Assembly: GCF_013408825.1 (NCBI RefSeq)
Contig: NZ_JACCBZ010000007.1
Coordinates: 186,001-250,000 of the forward strand
From: Mucilaginibacter tundrae
Lineage (GTDB): Bacteria; Bacteroidota; Bacteroidia; Sphingobacteriales; Sphingobacteriaceae
Length of the DNA stretch: 64,000 bases
Direction of reading: 5' to 3'
The notes beneath the pieces were generated by a model. That model was not told the origin of the DNA. It worked only from the letters and a program-made list of their open reading frames with translations, and did no database searches. A program made the position numbers and the translations under genes. This document shows, one piece after another, positions 36,890 through 46,518 of this stretch (position 1 is the first letter of the stretch; each line of letters opens with the position of its first letter).

Positions 36890-36891
36890 TC

Positions 36892-36998
36892 GATTTCGGA
36901 TTTCGGAGGTTCGATTTCGGATTTATGATTCTCGATTAGCTATTAATTGAAAATCCCGAACAAAAAAATCCGAAATTGTAAATCGTAAATCCGAAATA
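36892..36998. repeat. Heptad-repeat hairpin between adk and obgE
   Basis: The left arm (36892-36940) is seven in-phase 7-base units, all beginning with GA and mostly GATTTCG or GATTNNN. The right arm (about 36951-36998) carries about six inverted units of the same consensus. The array starts two bases after the adk stop and ends three bases before the obgE start; it is the longest of the heptad arrays here. Confidence 0.88.
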
Positions 36999-37001
36999 AA
37001 A

Positions 37002-38006
37002 ATGTCTCAAGGTTCAAATTTTGTTGATTATGTGAAGATATGTTGCCGATCAGGGCACGGCGGGGCGGGATCTGCACATTTGCACCGTGATAAATTTACA
37101 GCAATGGGCGGCCCTGATGGCGGCGATGGTGGCAGGGGCGGGCACGTTATTGTAAAAGGTAACGCGCAGTTATGGACCTTGCTTCACCTTAAGTACCGTA
37201 AACACGTTATAGCCGGCGACGGCGATTCGGGAGGTAGTTCACAAAAAAGTGGTAAAACTGGTCGCGACGAAATTTTGGAAGTGCCTTTGGGTACTATCGC
37301 TAAAAACGCCGAGACCGACGAGATATTATTTGAGATAACCCAGGATGGCGAAACCCGCATTTTAACCGATGGTGGCCGTGGTGGATTGGGCAACTGGCAC
37401 TTTAAAACATCAACCTTTCAAACCCCACGCTTTGCCCAACCAGGTGAAGACGGCCAGGAACAATGGAATGTACTGGAATTGAAATTATTAGCAGATGTAG
37501 GTTTGGTAGGCTTCCCAAATGCCGGTAAATCAACCTTGCTATCGGTAGTATCTGCTGCTAAGCCTGAAATTGCTAATTACGCTTTTACAACACTCGTACC
37601 AAACTTGGGCATTGTAGCCTATCGCGACAACCGCTCATTTGTAATGGCTGATATCCCGGGGATTATTGAAGGGGCATCGCAAGGCAAGGGTTTGGGTATT
37701 CGTTTTCTAAGGCATATTGAACGTAACTCGGTATTATTATTTATGGTTCCGGCTGATACGACCCGCACCATAAAGGAGGAATACGAGATATTGCTTAATG
37801 AGCTCAACGAATACAACCCAGAACTGATGCACAAACCACGCTTATTGGCTGTAACTAAATCGGACATGCTGGATGAGGAATTGCAAGAGGACATGAAAAA
37901 GGAATTACCCGAAGATATGCCTGCAGTTTTTATATCATCAGTAGCTCAAAAAGGAATAAGCGAGCTGAAGGATATGTTGTGGACGGAGATCAATAAGGAA
38001 AGATAA
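37002..38006 (+). CDS. obgE: Obg-family GTPase
   Basis: A 334-residue ribosome-assembly and stress GTPase. The glycine-rich N-terminal Obg fold covers residues 1 to about 158 ([13 protein letters not shown]). The GTPase domain has G1 GFPNAGKST (170-178), G3 [10 protein letters not shown]4 TKSD and the G5 region SSVAQKG. The C-terminal OCT extension found in some Obg proteins is absent. ATG start at 37002. It converges with the last gene of the polysaccharide locus with six bases between stops. Confidence 0.95.
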   Translation: MSQGSNFVDYVKICCRSGHGGAGSAHLHRDKFTAMGGPDGGDGGRGGHVIVKGNAQLWTLLHLKYRKHVIAGDGDSGGSSQKSGKTGRDEILEVPLGTIAKNAETDEILFEITQDGETRILTDGGRGGLGNWHFKTSTFQTPRFAQPGEDGQEQWNVLELKLLADVGLVGFPNAGKSTLLSVVSAAKPEIANYAFTTLVPNLGIVAYRDNRSFVMADIPGIIEGASQGKGLGIRFLRHIERNSVLLFMVPADTTRTIKEEYEILLNELNEYNPELMHKPRLLAVTKSDMLDEELQEDMKKELPEDMPAVFISSVAQKGISELKDMLWTEINKER

Positions 38007-38012
38007 TCCCAA

Positions 38013-39584
38013 TTATTTAGCAGAATAAAGTACGTATTTCTTGCCTAACTTTTGTTGGGTGAAGTTTTTATATCCCGGGAAGAATTTCTTGGCAGTACTA
38101 TCCTGTTCGGTAGAATAGCTTGCAGGCAATAACAGGTAAAGAGGCCCTGCATGGCCATCGTAACTATAATCATCATAATTTAATTGTACGCCCGGTAATA
38201 TTGGGTCGAGAATGATGATGCGGTTATGGGTGATCTCTAAAGGGAGGTCGGCGGTGGTGAAAACAAAGATGGCATCCCTATTCTCATCGTTTAATTTCAA
38301 AATATAATTTAGAGATTGCTGATCGATAGTTTGCTGTGCAAAGCCACTACTTCCATGGCTGCTGATATTTTTATTGAAGATATAGCCTTTTGCTAAAAAG
38401 GAGTAGTTGATGCCTATCAACACAACGCATAATACTACAAATGCCGCCTTATATGGCCGTTTAAATTTAGCCACCAAATAGATGATACCGGGCACAATTA
38501 ATAAGCCAATGATCCGGAAATGCCGACCCTCATACGAGATTGTCATCTGCCTTAAATAGGCAGCGGTGAAGAATACTATCGATACCAAATAAAAAACGAT
38601 CACAAAAAGCCTATAGTCGTTTTTTTGCACAAACCGGATGATGGCACTTATTAACATTAAACTTAAAACAGCCATTAACAACAATATCCATAAAGTATGT
38701 TCAGGTGTTAAAAATGGTGTAAAGGTTGGGAATAATAACCCATGCATAATATCATCTATAGAAAAACCTGCGACTAATGGTGATGCCAGCGGGAAGCTGA
38801 ATGTTTGTAAGCTAAATTTTAGTCCGGTTGATGCTGATGCCGGGGTATCGCCTTTGGAAAGGAAGAAAATATAGATACAGGCTACTGATATTATTGCGGG
38901 GATAACGAGCAAAACACCATTTTTTATCAATTTGCGGACGTTTAGACTTTCGCCAATCACGGATAATCGAAGCCATACACACAGTAATCCCGCCACGTAA
39001 ATCCATATAAATGACGACTTACAAAAGAAGCCTGCCCAACCTGACAATAATATAAAAAGCAACAATTTCAGATCGACTTTTTTAGTAGCTGCACAACCGT
39101 ATAAAAACCAGCCTTCAAATCCGAAAAGTAATACCTCGCCGCCATTATAGAAAATATAAGGTGTGATAAAAGCTTGCTGGCATGCAATAAACACAATACT
39201 TAACGCGGCAATTATTGGAGTAAAACCTATCTTTTTGAAGAAAATATAAAATCCAACTAAACCTGAAAGTTCAAATATGGTAATTACTAATGCTGTAGCA
39301 CGGCCAGTGTTTAACCCGGTTATAACTTTAATTACATACGGTACCAGATATTGCCCCGGCGACCACCATGTTAAAAATTCAGAATTATTTTTGGAAATAT
39401 CATCCTGGTTAGGGACTATCAACCGATTAAAGCCGCCACCCATTTGCATGGATTTCATTACCTGGAAGCCATGGCTTGGATCAGGGAAAATAGCGGGAGG
39501 ATAAACGAATATCATTATACCCAATACCACAGTAATTATAACGATAATGGTAAGGATGATTTTATGTAGAGGAGTATTTTTCAA
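38013..39584 (-). CDS. Multi-pass membrane protein, possible glycosyltransferase (GT-C-like)
   Basis: A 523-residue protein with about ten or more transmembrane helices. A large first loop after helix 1 (about residues 30-75) contains FPDPSHGFQVM and SPGQY, the kind of acidic-residue-bearing loop seen in GT-C glycosyltransferases. The C-terminal 90 residues are soluble. It is the last gene of the polysaccharide locus. GT-C or an oligosaccharide-handling role is an inference; no firm family is recognised. Confidence 0.6.
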   Translation of the reverse strand: MKNTPLHKIILTIIVIITVVLGIMIFVYPPAIFPDPSHGFQVMKSMQMGGGFNRLIVPNQDDISKNNSEFLTWWSPGQYLVPYVIKVITGLNTGRATALVITIFELSGLVGFYIFFKKIGFTPIIAALSIVFIACQQAFITPYIFYNGGEVLLFGFEGWFLYGCAATKKVDLKLLLFILLSGWAGFFCKSSFIWIYVAGLLCVWLRLSVIGESLNVRKLIKNGVLLVIPAIISVACIYIFFLSKGDTPASASTGLKFSLQTFSFPLASPLVAGFSIDDIMHGLLFPTFTPFLTPEHTLWILLLMAVLSLMLISAIIRFVQKNDYRLFVIVFYLVSIVFFTAAYLRQMTISYEGRHFRIIGLLIVPGIIYLVAKFKRPYKAAFVVLCVVLIGINYSFLAKGYIFNKNISSHGSSGFAQQTIDQQSLNYILKLNDENRDAIFVFTTADLPLEITHNRIIILDPILPGVQLNYDDYSYDGHAGPLYLLLPASYSTEQDSTAKKFFPGYKNFTQQKLGKKYVLYSAK

Positions 39585-39598
39585 TGAATAGTATTGTG

Positions 39599-40150
39599 TT
39601 AGCTAATTACCCTATCGCGGATTTTAACGGCAGGATTGCCTTGATAGATAGAATAGGCATCAAGGTTTTTAGTGGCAATAGATCCTGTGGTGAGTACTGC
39701 ATGGGTAGCTATAGTAATCCCCTGGTTAACTACTGCCTTGGCGCCTATCCATGCGCCATCTTCTAAAATTATACCGCCTGTGATGAGATCAAAAGAAGTT
39801 TTTTTATAATTGTGACTTCCGGTAAGCAACAACGCACCTTGCGATACGCATACGTTTGAGCCCATGATTATTGGAACTAAGCAATCTATCCAAACATCTT
39901 CGCCTACCCAGGTATTATGTCCGACGGTTAGATGCCAGGGGTATTTTACACTTACTCCCGGTTTGATAGTTACATTTTTACCGATTCTGGCGCCAAACAG
40001 CCTAAGCACAACAACCTTAAAACCATTTACCGGAAGCAAACCTGTTTTAAAAAAAACAGCATTTACATAATGCCATAAAATTCTTTTTATGGAACTACCG
40101 CCGGGATTAAACGGATGGTTGTTATAGCTTGAAAGATCAGTTTGCTGCAT
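39599..40150 (-). CDS. WcaF-type acyltransferase
   Basis: A 183-residue left-handed beta-helix acyltransferase. Hexapeptide repeats are clear from about residue 60 to 150 (IGKNVTIKPGVSVKYPWHLTVG and ILEDGAWIGAKAVVNQGITI), and a catalytic histidine is likely in GSHNYKKTSFD. It is related to the colanic acid acetyltransferase WcaF and probably adds acetyl groups to the polysaccharide. It overlaps the GT2-exosortase gene by 14 bases. Confidence 0.87.
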   Translation of the reverse strand: MQQTDLSSYNNHPFNPGGSSIKRILWHYVNAVFFKTGLLPVNGFKVVVLRLFGARIGKNVTIKPGVSVKYPWHLTVGHNTWVGEDVWIDCLVPIIMGSNVCVSQGALLLTGSHNYKKTSFDLITGGIILEDGAWIGAKAVVNQGITIATHAVLTTGSIATKNLDAYSIYQGNPAVKIRDRVIS

Positions 40151-41558
40151 GTTTTTTATTGGGGTTGACAGGCTCTCTCATCCAAAAATAAATACTTATG
40201 GCTATAATCAGATAAATAATAAAGTTAAATATGGTATGATGATCTAAAGTGGTTGTTCCAGCCTTAGTCCAGTATACAGCGAGAAACATAAACCGAAGAA
40301 TATTTAAAAATTGCAGTACCAATATGCCAGCGATAATGAATATTACTTTCGCCTTCAGGTTTTTAGGGTAGGCGATAACGAAGGCGGTAAAAAAGCTGAT
40401 AACACCCAGCCCCAGGCACTTGTAAACAACCTGAATAGAGCCGCGTCCGGCAACCAGCATAATGTAATTATCGTGTATGGCAGTAAAGCCAAGCATGTTG
40501 AGTAGGCCTGTACTACAATTTAACAATATCAGGCGTAGGCTTTTTATATAATTGAGGTTGTTTGCTACAAATGGGATATAGTGACGACTTGCAGGACTGG
40601 TTGCCGCAAACCAATAAATATTGAAGTAATAGAGAACGACAAACAGCAGCAGAAAGCTGAATACGAATTTTATAGGGCTTCGGCTTCTGTTTGATTTGCG
40701 TTCAGGATATTTTTGATCGATGATCTCATCAATTTTAATGTCAACTATCAACCTGAACCAAAAGCCTTGCAAAAAGTGGAAGATAATTCCATTTCGCCCA
40801 TCCAAAATGCCTAATTGAAAAAATATCCGGTACAAAAAGTAAATTGCTGGTCTGCTGTAGCGCGGCATTTGCCACCATAGTTGTTTAAGCCAGGCCGTAC
40901 GCTCATCCGGCGAGCCAAAGAAGGCGGGTTTAACCGTTTGGGTGCGTATATTAAGCATGCGTTCTACCTCCTCCTGTGCAACCAGGTCGCTGTAGCGGTT
41001 GTGCTTATCTATCCAAAATTTGATATTGTTTTCTTTTAGGTTTTCTTCGAGGATATGACCGTCTTTCCAAACAATGGTTTTGCCGGGAACTATAAAACGG
41101 TGATCCATATTCTCGTTCAGATCAGAATAGCCTTTTCCGAACCTGATCATTTTGAGCAGATAGATTGGATAATAGCCACCATGTTTTAACCAACGGCCTT
41201 TAAAAAAATTCTTGCGGTTAAAGTAAATACCGTCAACATCGGCATAATCTTCATCCTTAAAATTAAGCAGGCGTTGTTTTAATTCGGGCGTTACAATTTG
41301 ATCAGCATCCAGGCAAATTGCCCAGGGAGTTTTGATGTCGAAGTTTTTAAGCGCGAAATCCCATTGTTTGGGATGGTTTTCAAAAGGATTGGTTAAAATT
41401 TCGGCGTTGAATTCTTTTGCGATAGCAAGGGTATCGTCAGTACTTCCGGAATCAAGCACATAGATTGGGGCATTTAAATCAGCTATTGATTTAAGCAAAC
41501 GAGGTAGATGAACCTCTTCATTAAATGTAATTACAATAAATGAAAATGGAGTGCTCAA
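40137..41558 (-). CDS. GT2 glycosyltransferase fused to exosortase-like domain
   Basis: A two-domain protein of 473 residues. The N-terminal part (1 to about 270) is a family 2 glycosyltransferase with FSFIVITFNEEVHLPRLL, the nucleotide-binding VLDSGSTDDT and the metal-binding DAD in ICLDADQIV. The C-terminal part (about 290-465) has six or so helices with an exosortase/archaeosortase-like catalytic triad: Cys381 in YKCLGLGVISFF, Arg422 in LNILRFMFL and His440/His441 in LDHHTIFNF. Exosortases cleave and transfer C-terminally tagged exported proteins. The neighbourhood (Wzy-like protein, several GT4 enzymes) resembles the XrtY class known in Bacteroidota. No sorted substrate is visible in the window. 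Confidence 0.8.
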   Translation of the reverse strand: MSTPFSFIVITFNEEVHLPRLLKSIADLNAPIYVLDSGSTDDTLAIAKEFNAEILTNPFENHPKQWDFALKNFDIKTPWAICLDADQIVTPELKQRLLNFKDEDYADVDGIYFNRKNFFKGRWLKHGGYYPIYLLKMIRFGKGYSDLNENMDHRFIVPGKTIVWKDGHILEENLKENNIKFWIDKHNRYSDLVAQEEVERMLNIRTQTVKPAFFGSPDERTAWLKQLWWQMPRYSRPAIYFLYRIFFQLGILDGRNGIIFHFLQGFWFRLIVDIKIDEIIDQKYPERKSNRSRSPIKFVFSFLLLFVVLYYFNIYWFAATSPASRHYIPFVANNLNYIKSLRLILLNCSTGLLNMLGFTAIHDNYIMLVAGRGSIQVVYKCLGLGVISFFTAFVIAYPKNLKAKVIFIIAGILVLQFLNILRFMFLAVYWTKAGTTTLDHHTIFNFIIYLIIAISIYFWMREPVNPNKKHAAN

Positions 41559-41559
41559 C

Positions 41560-42690
41560 TTACTTAATTACTTGTGTGTACATGTCAATATATCTTTTAG
41601 CAAGATTAGCATAATTAAAATCTGCTGAAATTTTGCCCGGCGCATATTCCTTTATACGGATGATCCCTGCTTTTTGGCTCGCTAAATTATTTATTGCCGC
41701 ACTAACCGACGCTGGATTGGTTTCACAGAGCCATCCTAAGCGATTTTGATCGACATAATCAGCTAATCCAACAGCTTTGCTTACTAAAACAGGAGTGCCT
41801 ACGCTAAGGCTTTCAATTACAACATTACCAAAATTCTCATCGTAAGATGGTAATATCATTACATCATGGTCATAAAGTAATTGATACTTGTTATCGGTTT
41901 GAAAACCAATCCAATCAATTTGGGCAGCAACACCATTATCGAGCGCCATTTTTTTAAGTTGACTTACGTACTCGCTATTCCCATCGCCTGCAATGGTTAA
42001 TTTATAGGGAATGGAGACCGATTTAAGGGCATCAAGTAAAACATCTAATCCCTTTTTTTCTTCTATCCTGGAGAAAAAGATAAGCCGGAGGTGATCTGTT
42101 GGCTGATAGCCGCTGAATTTATTTTTGACCAGATTAATAAAATTTGGGATATTAAAAATGGTATTACCAGGGAGCATTGCCTTTAATACATCACGCTCAT
42201 GGTTAGATGTAGTATGTATAAAGCAGTTTTTTAACAGTGGCTTGCCCAGCCATGAATGCATCTGGCTTTTAATATTGTTATTTTTATTTTGGAATGAATA
42301 ATTGCTCAAAGTTCCTCTTGGCGATACGATAACAGGCACTTTTCGTATTAAAGCCACAAAGCAACCTAATACTGATACCAGGTTCCACCAGGCATGAATG
42401 TGGATCACGTCGTAATCGCGAGCTGTTCGCCATAAATGCGTTAGGAGCGATGGTGAAAGATGAGTATGATCTTTGGTAACGCGCTTAAAATAGATAACCT
42501 GTACACCATCAACCAAAACAGGTTTGGCAATTTCAACAGGTAATTCCGTTAACCCATTAGCTGTAGTGGCATATACTGTTACACCTTTACCGGCAGCAAC
42601 CAATTGTTCCGATAGCATAGAAATGGACATGGTTGGCCCACCATAAATATAAGCAGGTTTATACGAAGGACTTAGCTGCAGGATTTTCAA
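41560..42690 (-). CDS. Glycosyltransferase family 4 (XrtY-locus type)
   Basis: A 376-residue GT-B glycosyltransferase. The N-terminal acceptor domain starts KILQLSPSYKPAYIYGGPTMSI. The C-terminal donor domain has LIFFSRIEEKKGLDVLLDAL, and its E-x7-E-like motif is in SYDENFGNVVIESLSVGTPVL. It shares its start region with the upstream Wzy-like gene (4-base overlap) and ends one base before the GT2-exosortase gene. It may be the glycosyltransferase typically found with XrtY; the sugar is unknown. Confidence 0.85.
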   Translation of the reverse strand: MKILQLSPSYKPAYIYGGPTMSISMLSEQLVAAGKGVTVYATTANGLTELPVEIAKPVLVDGVQVIYFKRVTKDHTHLSPSLLTHLWRTARDYDVIHIHAWWNLVSVLGCFVALIRKVPVIVSPRGTLSNYSFQNKNNNIKSQMHSWLGKPLLKNCFIHTTSNHERDVLKAMLPGNTIFNIPNFINLVKNKFSGYQPTDHLRLIFFSRIEEKKGLDVLLDALKSVSIPYKLTIAGDGNSEYVSQLKKMALDNGVAAQIDWIGFQTDNKYQLLYDHDVMILPSYDENFGNVVIESLSVGTPVLVSKAVGLADYVDQNRLGWLCETNPASVSAAINNLASQKAGIIRIKEYAPGKISADFNYANLAKRYIDMYTQVIK

Positions 42691-44087
42691 ATCTCGTTCA
42701 AAATATTTTTAGCCCGTAATATTTTAAATACGATGAGCATGGTTATGTAGCTCCAAAAGACTACGTTAATGATGAATTCAAAACTGAGCCCTCGCCAAAA
42801 TATTTGAAATAAACCACTAAAGATTAAGGCGGTACCTAAAATATATCCCCCAAATAATTCTTCGGCTTTATTGTCTATAATTTGTGCAAGTGCCCCATAG
42901 GCAAACATTGCCATTAGTACGCCCCAACCACCATATGATAAATAGGCATCCACAATAAAAGCCGGCTTGGCCGACACTTCTTCGCCACGATATACTACGC
43001 CCGCGTCGTAAACCCGTTCCATTATCAAATCTTCGGTACTTGGTTTTGAGGGCCAAAACAGGCGGGGCACAATGGCTTCTGCCGATTGTTGTAAAAGCTT
43101 TGTTTTATAATAAGGTACATTATCGGGGGTTGATTGTACAAATTTGGTAAACATATCAACTTCACTTAACCGAGAGGTGAGAAACTCCCAATTGGTGTTA
43201 CCTAAACTACCGTTACTGTTCAGCGCGGCATCAAGGGCTAATTGAGTCGCGTCATCAGTATTATCACCCGACCAGGCATTTTGGCGGAAAACACTGTTAA
43301 ATGTAGGTAGTAACAGGAATAGCAAAATAAGCATGGGGATAAAAGTAGCAGCAACTAATTTTTTATAATTGGGATATAGAAATATACCTAATACCAATAC
43401 ACTAATAATTATAGGCTCCTTGAAGCCCGAAGTGAGCGCCTGGTAAAAATTGAAAAAAAACAACGCCAGGCATATCATCGTATTTCTGACATTTTTAAGC
43501 GGTATAGCAAAAGCAAGTGCAAGTGTGCCGGATATAAAACTTAAGGTGTTAAGTTGGGTATAGAACTGTGACAAGCCGGGAACCCGCAAGAATATTTCGG
43601 ATGCCGGGAAGCTGATTAACGCGAATACTAAAAGCAGATTAGGTAATTTGTTTTTGTCGTAATCATATTTTTGTTTAATAGGATACCTCATGAACATTAA
43701 AATACCCGTAGCGAAAGCTGCATGGCCTAAACAGTAATAGCGCTGGCATTGGGCCGTTAGTTTTAACAAAGCTATATCGGATAAATAAAATGGGCTTGGC
43801 GCCTGAAAGTTTTGATAACCTATTACACTTAAGAAATAAAATATAGAGGTGCAACAGGTGTAACCTGCGAAAATGATCTGAACCAGAAAGAGTGGACGCA
43901 TTAATTGCTCTGATAAAGGCCTATCGGTTGGTAATGGCTGTATTTTGCCTGTTAAGGTTATGTAAAAAATAAAGAATGAGCCAGCCCAAGCAGTTAAAAA
44001 CGATAATATCGGATTAGACCTAAATATTAACGATAGTGCCCAGGGAATAAATAGAATCGCATATTTTTCAATCGAATTAGTTCTCAT
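42687..44087 (-). CDS. Wzy-like polymerase / O-antigen ligase-type membrane protein
   Basis: A 466-residue protein with about 10-12 transmembrane helices and one large extracytoplasmic loop (about residues 265-370) rich in polar residues (FNSVFRQNAWSGDNTDDATQ). This fits Wzy-type repeat-unit polymerases. From memory, an exosortase-Y-associated Wzy-like protein family of this type exists in Bacteroidota, and the exosortase domain lies two genes downstream, which supports the assignment. It overlaps the upstream GT by 11 bases. Confidence 0.72.
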   Translation of the reverse strand: MRTNSIEKYAILFIPWALSLIFRSNPILSFLTAWAGSFFIFYITLTGKIQPLPTDRPLSEQLMRPLFLVQIIFAGYTCCTSIFYFLSVIGYQNFQAPSPFYLSDIALLKLTAQCQRYYCLGHAAFATGILMFMRYPIKQKYDYDKNKLPNLLLVFALISFPASEIFLRVPGLSQFYTQLNTLSFISGTLALAFAIPLKNVRNTMICLALFFFNFYQALTSGFKEPIIISVLVLGIFLYPNYKKLVAATFIPMLILLFLLLPTFNSVFRQNAWSGDNTDDATQLALDAALNSNGSLGNTNWEFLTSRLSEVDMFTKFVQSTPDNVPYYKTKLLQQSAEAIVPRLFWPSKPSTEDLIMERVYDAGVVYRGEEVSAKPAFIVDAYLSYGGWGVLMAMFAYGALAQIIDNKAEELFGGYILGTALIFSGLFQIFWRGLSFEFIINVVFWSYITMLIVFKILRAKNILNEI

Positions 44088-45231
44088 TCAACACTTTTTC
44101 AATTGTTTTTACCTGCGTTTCGAAATTCCAATCTTTAATAATTTGCCGCGAGCATTCGCCCATTTGCAATAATCCGCTTTTACCTTTACTAACAAGCTTT
44201 ATTAGTTTTTTAGTCAGATCACCCACATTGGCGGCTTCAAATATATCACCATTTTTGCCGGGAATAACCAAGTCGATAGCACAGCCGACTCTATCTGATA
44301 CTAAAACAACTTTACCGCAAGCCATAGCCTCATTTACCGCCAACCCCCAGCTTTCAGAGATGGAGGGCAGGCAATAAATATCAGCCGCCTGGTAAACTGA
44401 AGGTATGTAGGACTGATTTACAAAGTTTAAAAAATACAATCGTTTAATGCCATTTGCTTTTACATAAGATATCAAATCAGCCTCATCAACACCATTACCA
44501 ACCAATAGTAGGTGAACGGTAGGTTGTGTGATATTGGCAAATGCAGCTACCAAAGTTTTAACGTTTTTAACCGGTTCAAATTTACCAGCATAAAGTATCA
44601 GAATATCATCAGTAGGAATATTCAATGACGAACGTAATTCTTGTGCTTGCTGTGATTGATCTGTTTGAAACCGAGCATTATCAATGGAATGAGGTGCAAA
44701 GCTTAATTGATCGTCCTTAAGGCCATATCGCTTAAAGTATGCTTTGTTATTTGTGCCCACATAAAAAGCGTGATCGATATGACGATATACCCATTTCAGA
44801 AATATCGATTTTAATAGGCTCTTTATTCCTTTTTGTTCATTCAGCAATGTTGAATCGCCTCTGAAAAACACCGGCACCTTATTTTTAAAATAACGGATAG
44901 CTTTTAAGTGGCCACTATATGCCCAGCCATAAATTAATATAGCATCAGGTTTATAAGCTTCTATTTGATTAAGCAACCCAGGATTTATAACACCTTTAAA
45001 ATTATGAGAACCGGGATTGACAGATGTGTTTTTTACCCACTCATACGGGTATCCATCCAATAATGAAATATCCCATTGCACGTTTTTATTAAACCCTGGA
45101 TCATAGCCTTTTTGTGAACCCTCTCCCCAAGTATAAAACACATTTATTTCTACCTGTTTACGTTCGTGCAACAGTTTAAAAACCGGCGCGTAATATTGTA
45201 TTGGATGAGTTGTGATGATGGCTAGCTTCAC
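44077..45231 (-). CDS. Glycosyltransferase family 4
   Basis: A 384-residue GT-B enzyme. N-terminal KLAIITTHPIQYYAPVFKLL is a common start of GT4 proteins of surface polysaccharide loci. The donor domain has ILYAGKFEPVKNVKTLVAAF and the motif SWGLAVNEAMACGKVVLVSD. It overlaps the following Wzy-like gene by 11 bases and the preceding GT gene by four, so translation is coupled. Substrates are unknown. Confidence 0.87.
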   Translation of the reverse strand: MKLAIITTHPIQYYAPVFKLLHERKQVEINVFYTWGEGSQKGYDPGFNKNVQWDISLLDGYPYEWVKNTSVNPGSHNFKGVINPGLLNQIEAYKPDAILIYGWAYSGHLKAIRYFKNKVPVFFRGDSTLLNEQKGIKSLLKSIFLKWVYRHIDHAFYVGTNNKAYFKRYGLKDDQLSFAPHSIDNARFQTDQSQQAQELRSSLNIPTDDILILYAGKFEPVKNVKTLVAAFANITQPTVHLLLVGNGVDEADLISYVKANGIKRLYFLNFVNQSYIPSVYQAADIYCLPSISESWGLAVNEAMACGKVVLVSDRVGCAIDLVIPGKNGDIFEAANVGDLTKKLIKLVSKGKSGLLQMGECSRQIIKDWNFETQVKTIEKVLNEN

Positions 45232-46508
45232 AAACTGAGTACCTCCTCAAAAAATTGACATTGCAATTTGGTCATGTTTTGTGCTGAGTACTTGTTAATT
45301 GCATCGGCATTATAATGCGACACGGCTATAGTATCATTGGCAATACCCGAAAAAAAAGAGCTGATTTTCTTCTGAATGTTTTCATCTCCATCATAGCTAT
45401 AAGCAAACGGAGCACCGTACTCTTTAAGGGCATCCAAGGCTGGGCTTTTACTGTTAAATACTGCCAACAAAGGTTTAGTAGTTAACAAATAAGGATAAAT
45501 TTTTGACGCGGTATATTGCGGGTCATCCGATCCGGGCATTAATAGGGCATCTGCTTGTTGAAGCGTGGCGAGTGTGTGGTAATAGCTTATTCTATCGGTT
45601 ATTTCAATTACATTTTCGGCTACTCCAAATTCTTGCGCTATCGGCAATATGGTTGGCTTTCCTTGCCCTGCAGGGGCATAACTTGTGCCTACAAAGTATA
45701 ATTGTATATTTTTGAATAGTTGCTGGTTACCATCTAAACAACTTTTAAAAGCTTTAAAAATTGCATTTAATGCCGGTTGCATATCGGCACCGCCACGGCC
45801 TATATAAATGACGTTTTTAAATTCCGGATTAAGGAGCGGCTTAAACAACATTTCATTATCTGCAGCAATTTGCAAGTCGGGTTTAAAAGCGCCGAATGGG
45901 ATAGTAACCGCTGGGATGTTTTTTATTGTTGGATAGCGGCTTTTTAAGTCATCAATATAACCATCAGAAACGCTGATTAATCCACCAACGGAGTTCATGG
46001 CAATAGGCTCCAGGTATTTATTTAAGCGGTAGGAAAACCAATACTTCGCCGGGCGCTGATCTTTTGGTTTATCCTGATAATACTCCGAGTACCAGGGGTC
46101 CTGAACATCTATGATATAGGGTGTTTTAAATTTTAGTCTCCAATAAGCACCCAAAATAGTGACAGGAAACTGTGTGGTGCTGAAATAAATGAGATCGTAT
46201 TTTGTTGCTTTGAGTAATTGGTTTACTGTTTTTAAATAATACCACATAGATCGCAGAGCCAAACTGCCTAAACCAACTTTAGCGGTGATTTTTTTACTTA
46301 GCGCCTTTACCTTGTAAATATTTACATCGGGAGGAAGGGATTGAAACAATAGCTCGTCCTTAATCATTTCTGAATACTTATCATCAACAGTTACCACATC
46401 TGCAACCCAACCAAATTGTTTAAAATAAGGTAAACTCATGCGTATACGTTGCATATCAGCAGCATTGGATGGCGCAAAGTAGGGAGAAATAATTAGTACG
46501 TTTTTCAA
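45228..46508 (-). CDS. Glycosyltransferase (GT4-like)
   Basis: A 426-residue GT-B protein. Recognisable parts are NVLIISPYFAPSNAADMQRI at the N terminus, TPYIIDVQDPWYSEYY in the first domain, and VIYIGRGGADMQPALNAIF plus ADALLMPGSDDPQYTASKIY in the donor domain. The usual E-x7-E motif is weak. It starts after the acyltransferase gene and overlaps the next GT by four bases. Confidence 0.8.
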   Translation of the reverse strand: MKNVLIISPYFAPSNAADMQRIRMSLPYFKQFGWVADVVTVDDKYSEMIKDELLFQSLPPDVNIYKVKALSKKITAKVGLGSLALRSMWYYLKTVNQLLKATKYDLIYFSTTQFPVTILGAYWRLKFKTPYIIDVQDPWYSEYYQDKPKDQRPAKYWFSYRLNKYLEPIAMNSVGGLISVSDGYIDDLKSRYPTIKNIPAVTIPFGAFKPDLQIAADNEMLFKPLLNPEFKNVIYIGRGGADMQPALNAIFKAFKSCLDGNQQLFKNIQLYFVGTSYAPAGQGKPTILPIAQEFGVAENVIEITDRISYYHTLATLQQADALLMPGSDDPQYTASKIYPYLLTTKPLLAVFNSKSPALDALKEYGAPFAYSYDGDENIQKKISSFFSGIANDTIAVSHYNADAINKYSAQNMTKLQCQFFEEVLSL

Positions 46509-46518
46509 AAAATGGGTG

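Noticed and set aside
38013..39584. Wzx flippase for the polysaccharide locus
   Set aside because: Helix pattern and the large first loop and soluble C-terminal part do not fit the MATE-like flippase fold; a GT-C-like protein fits better.
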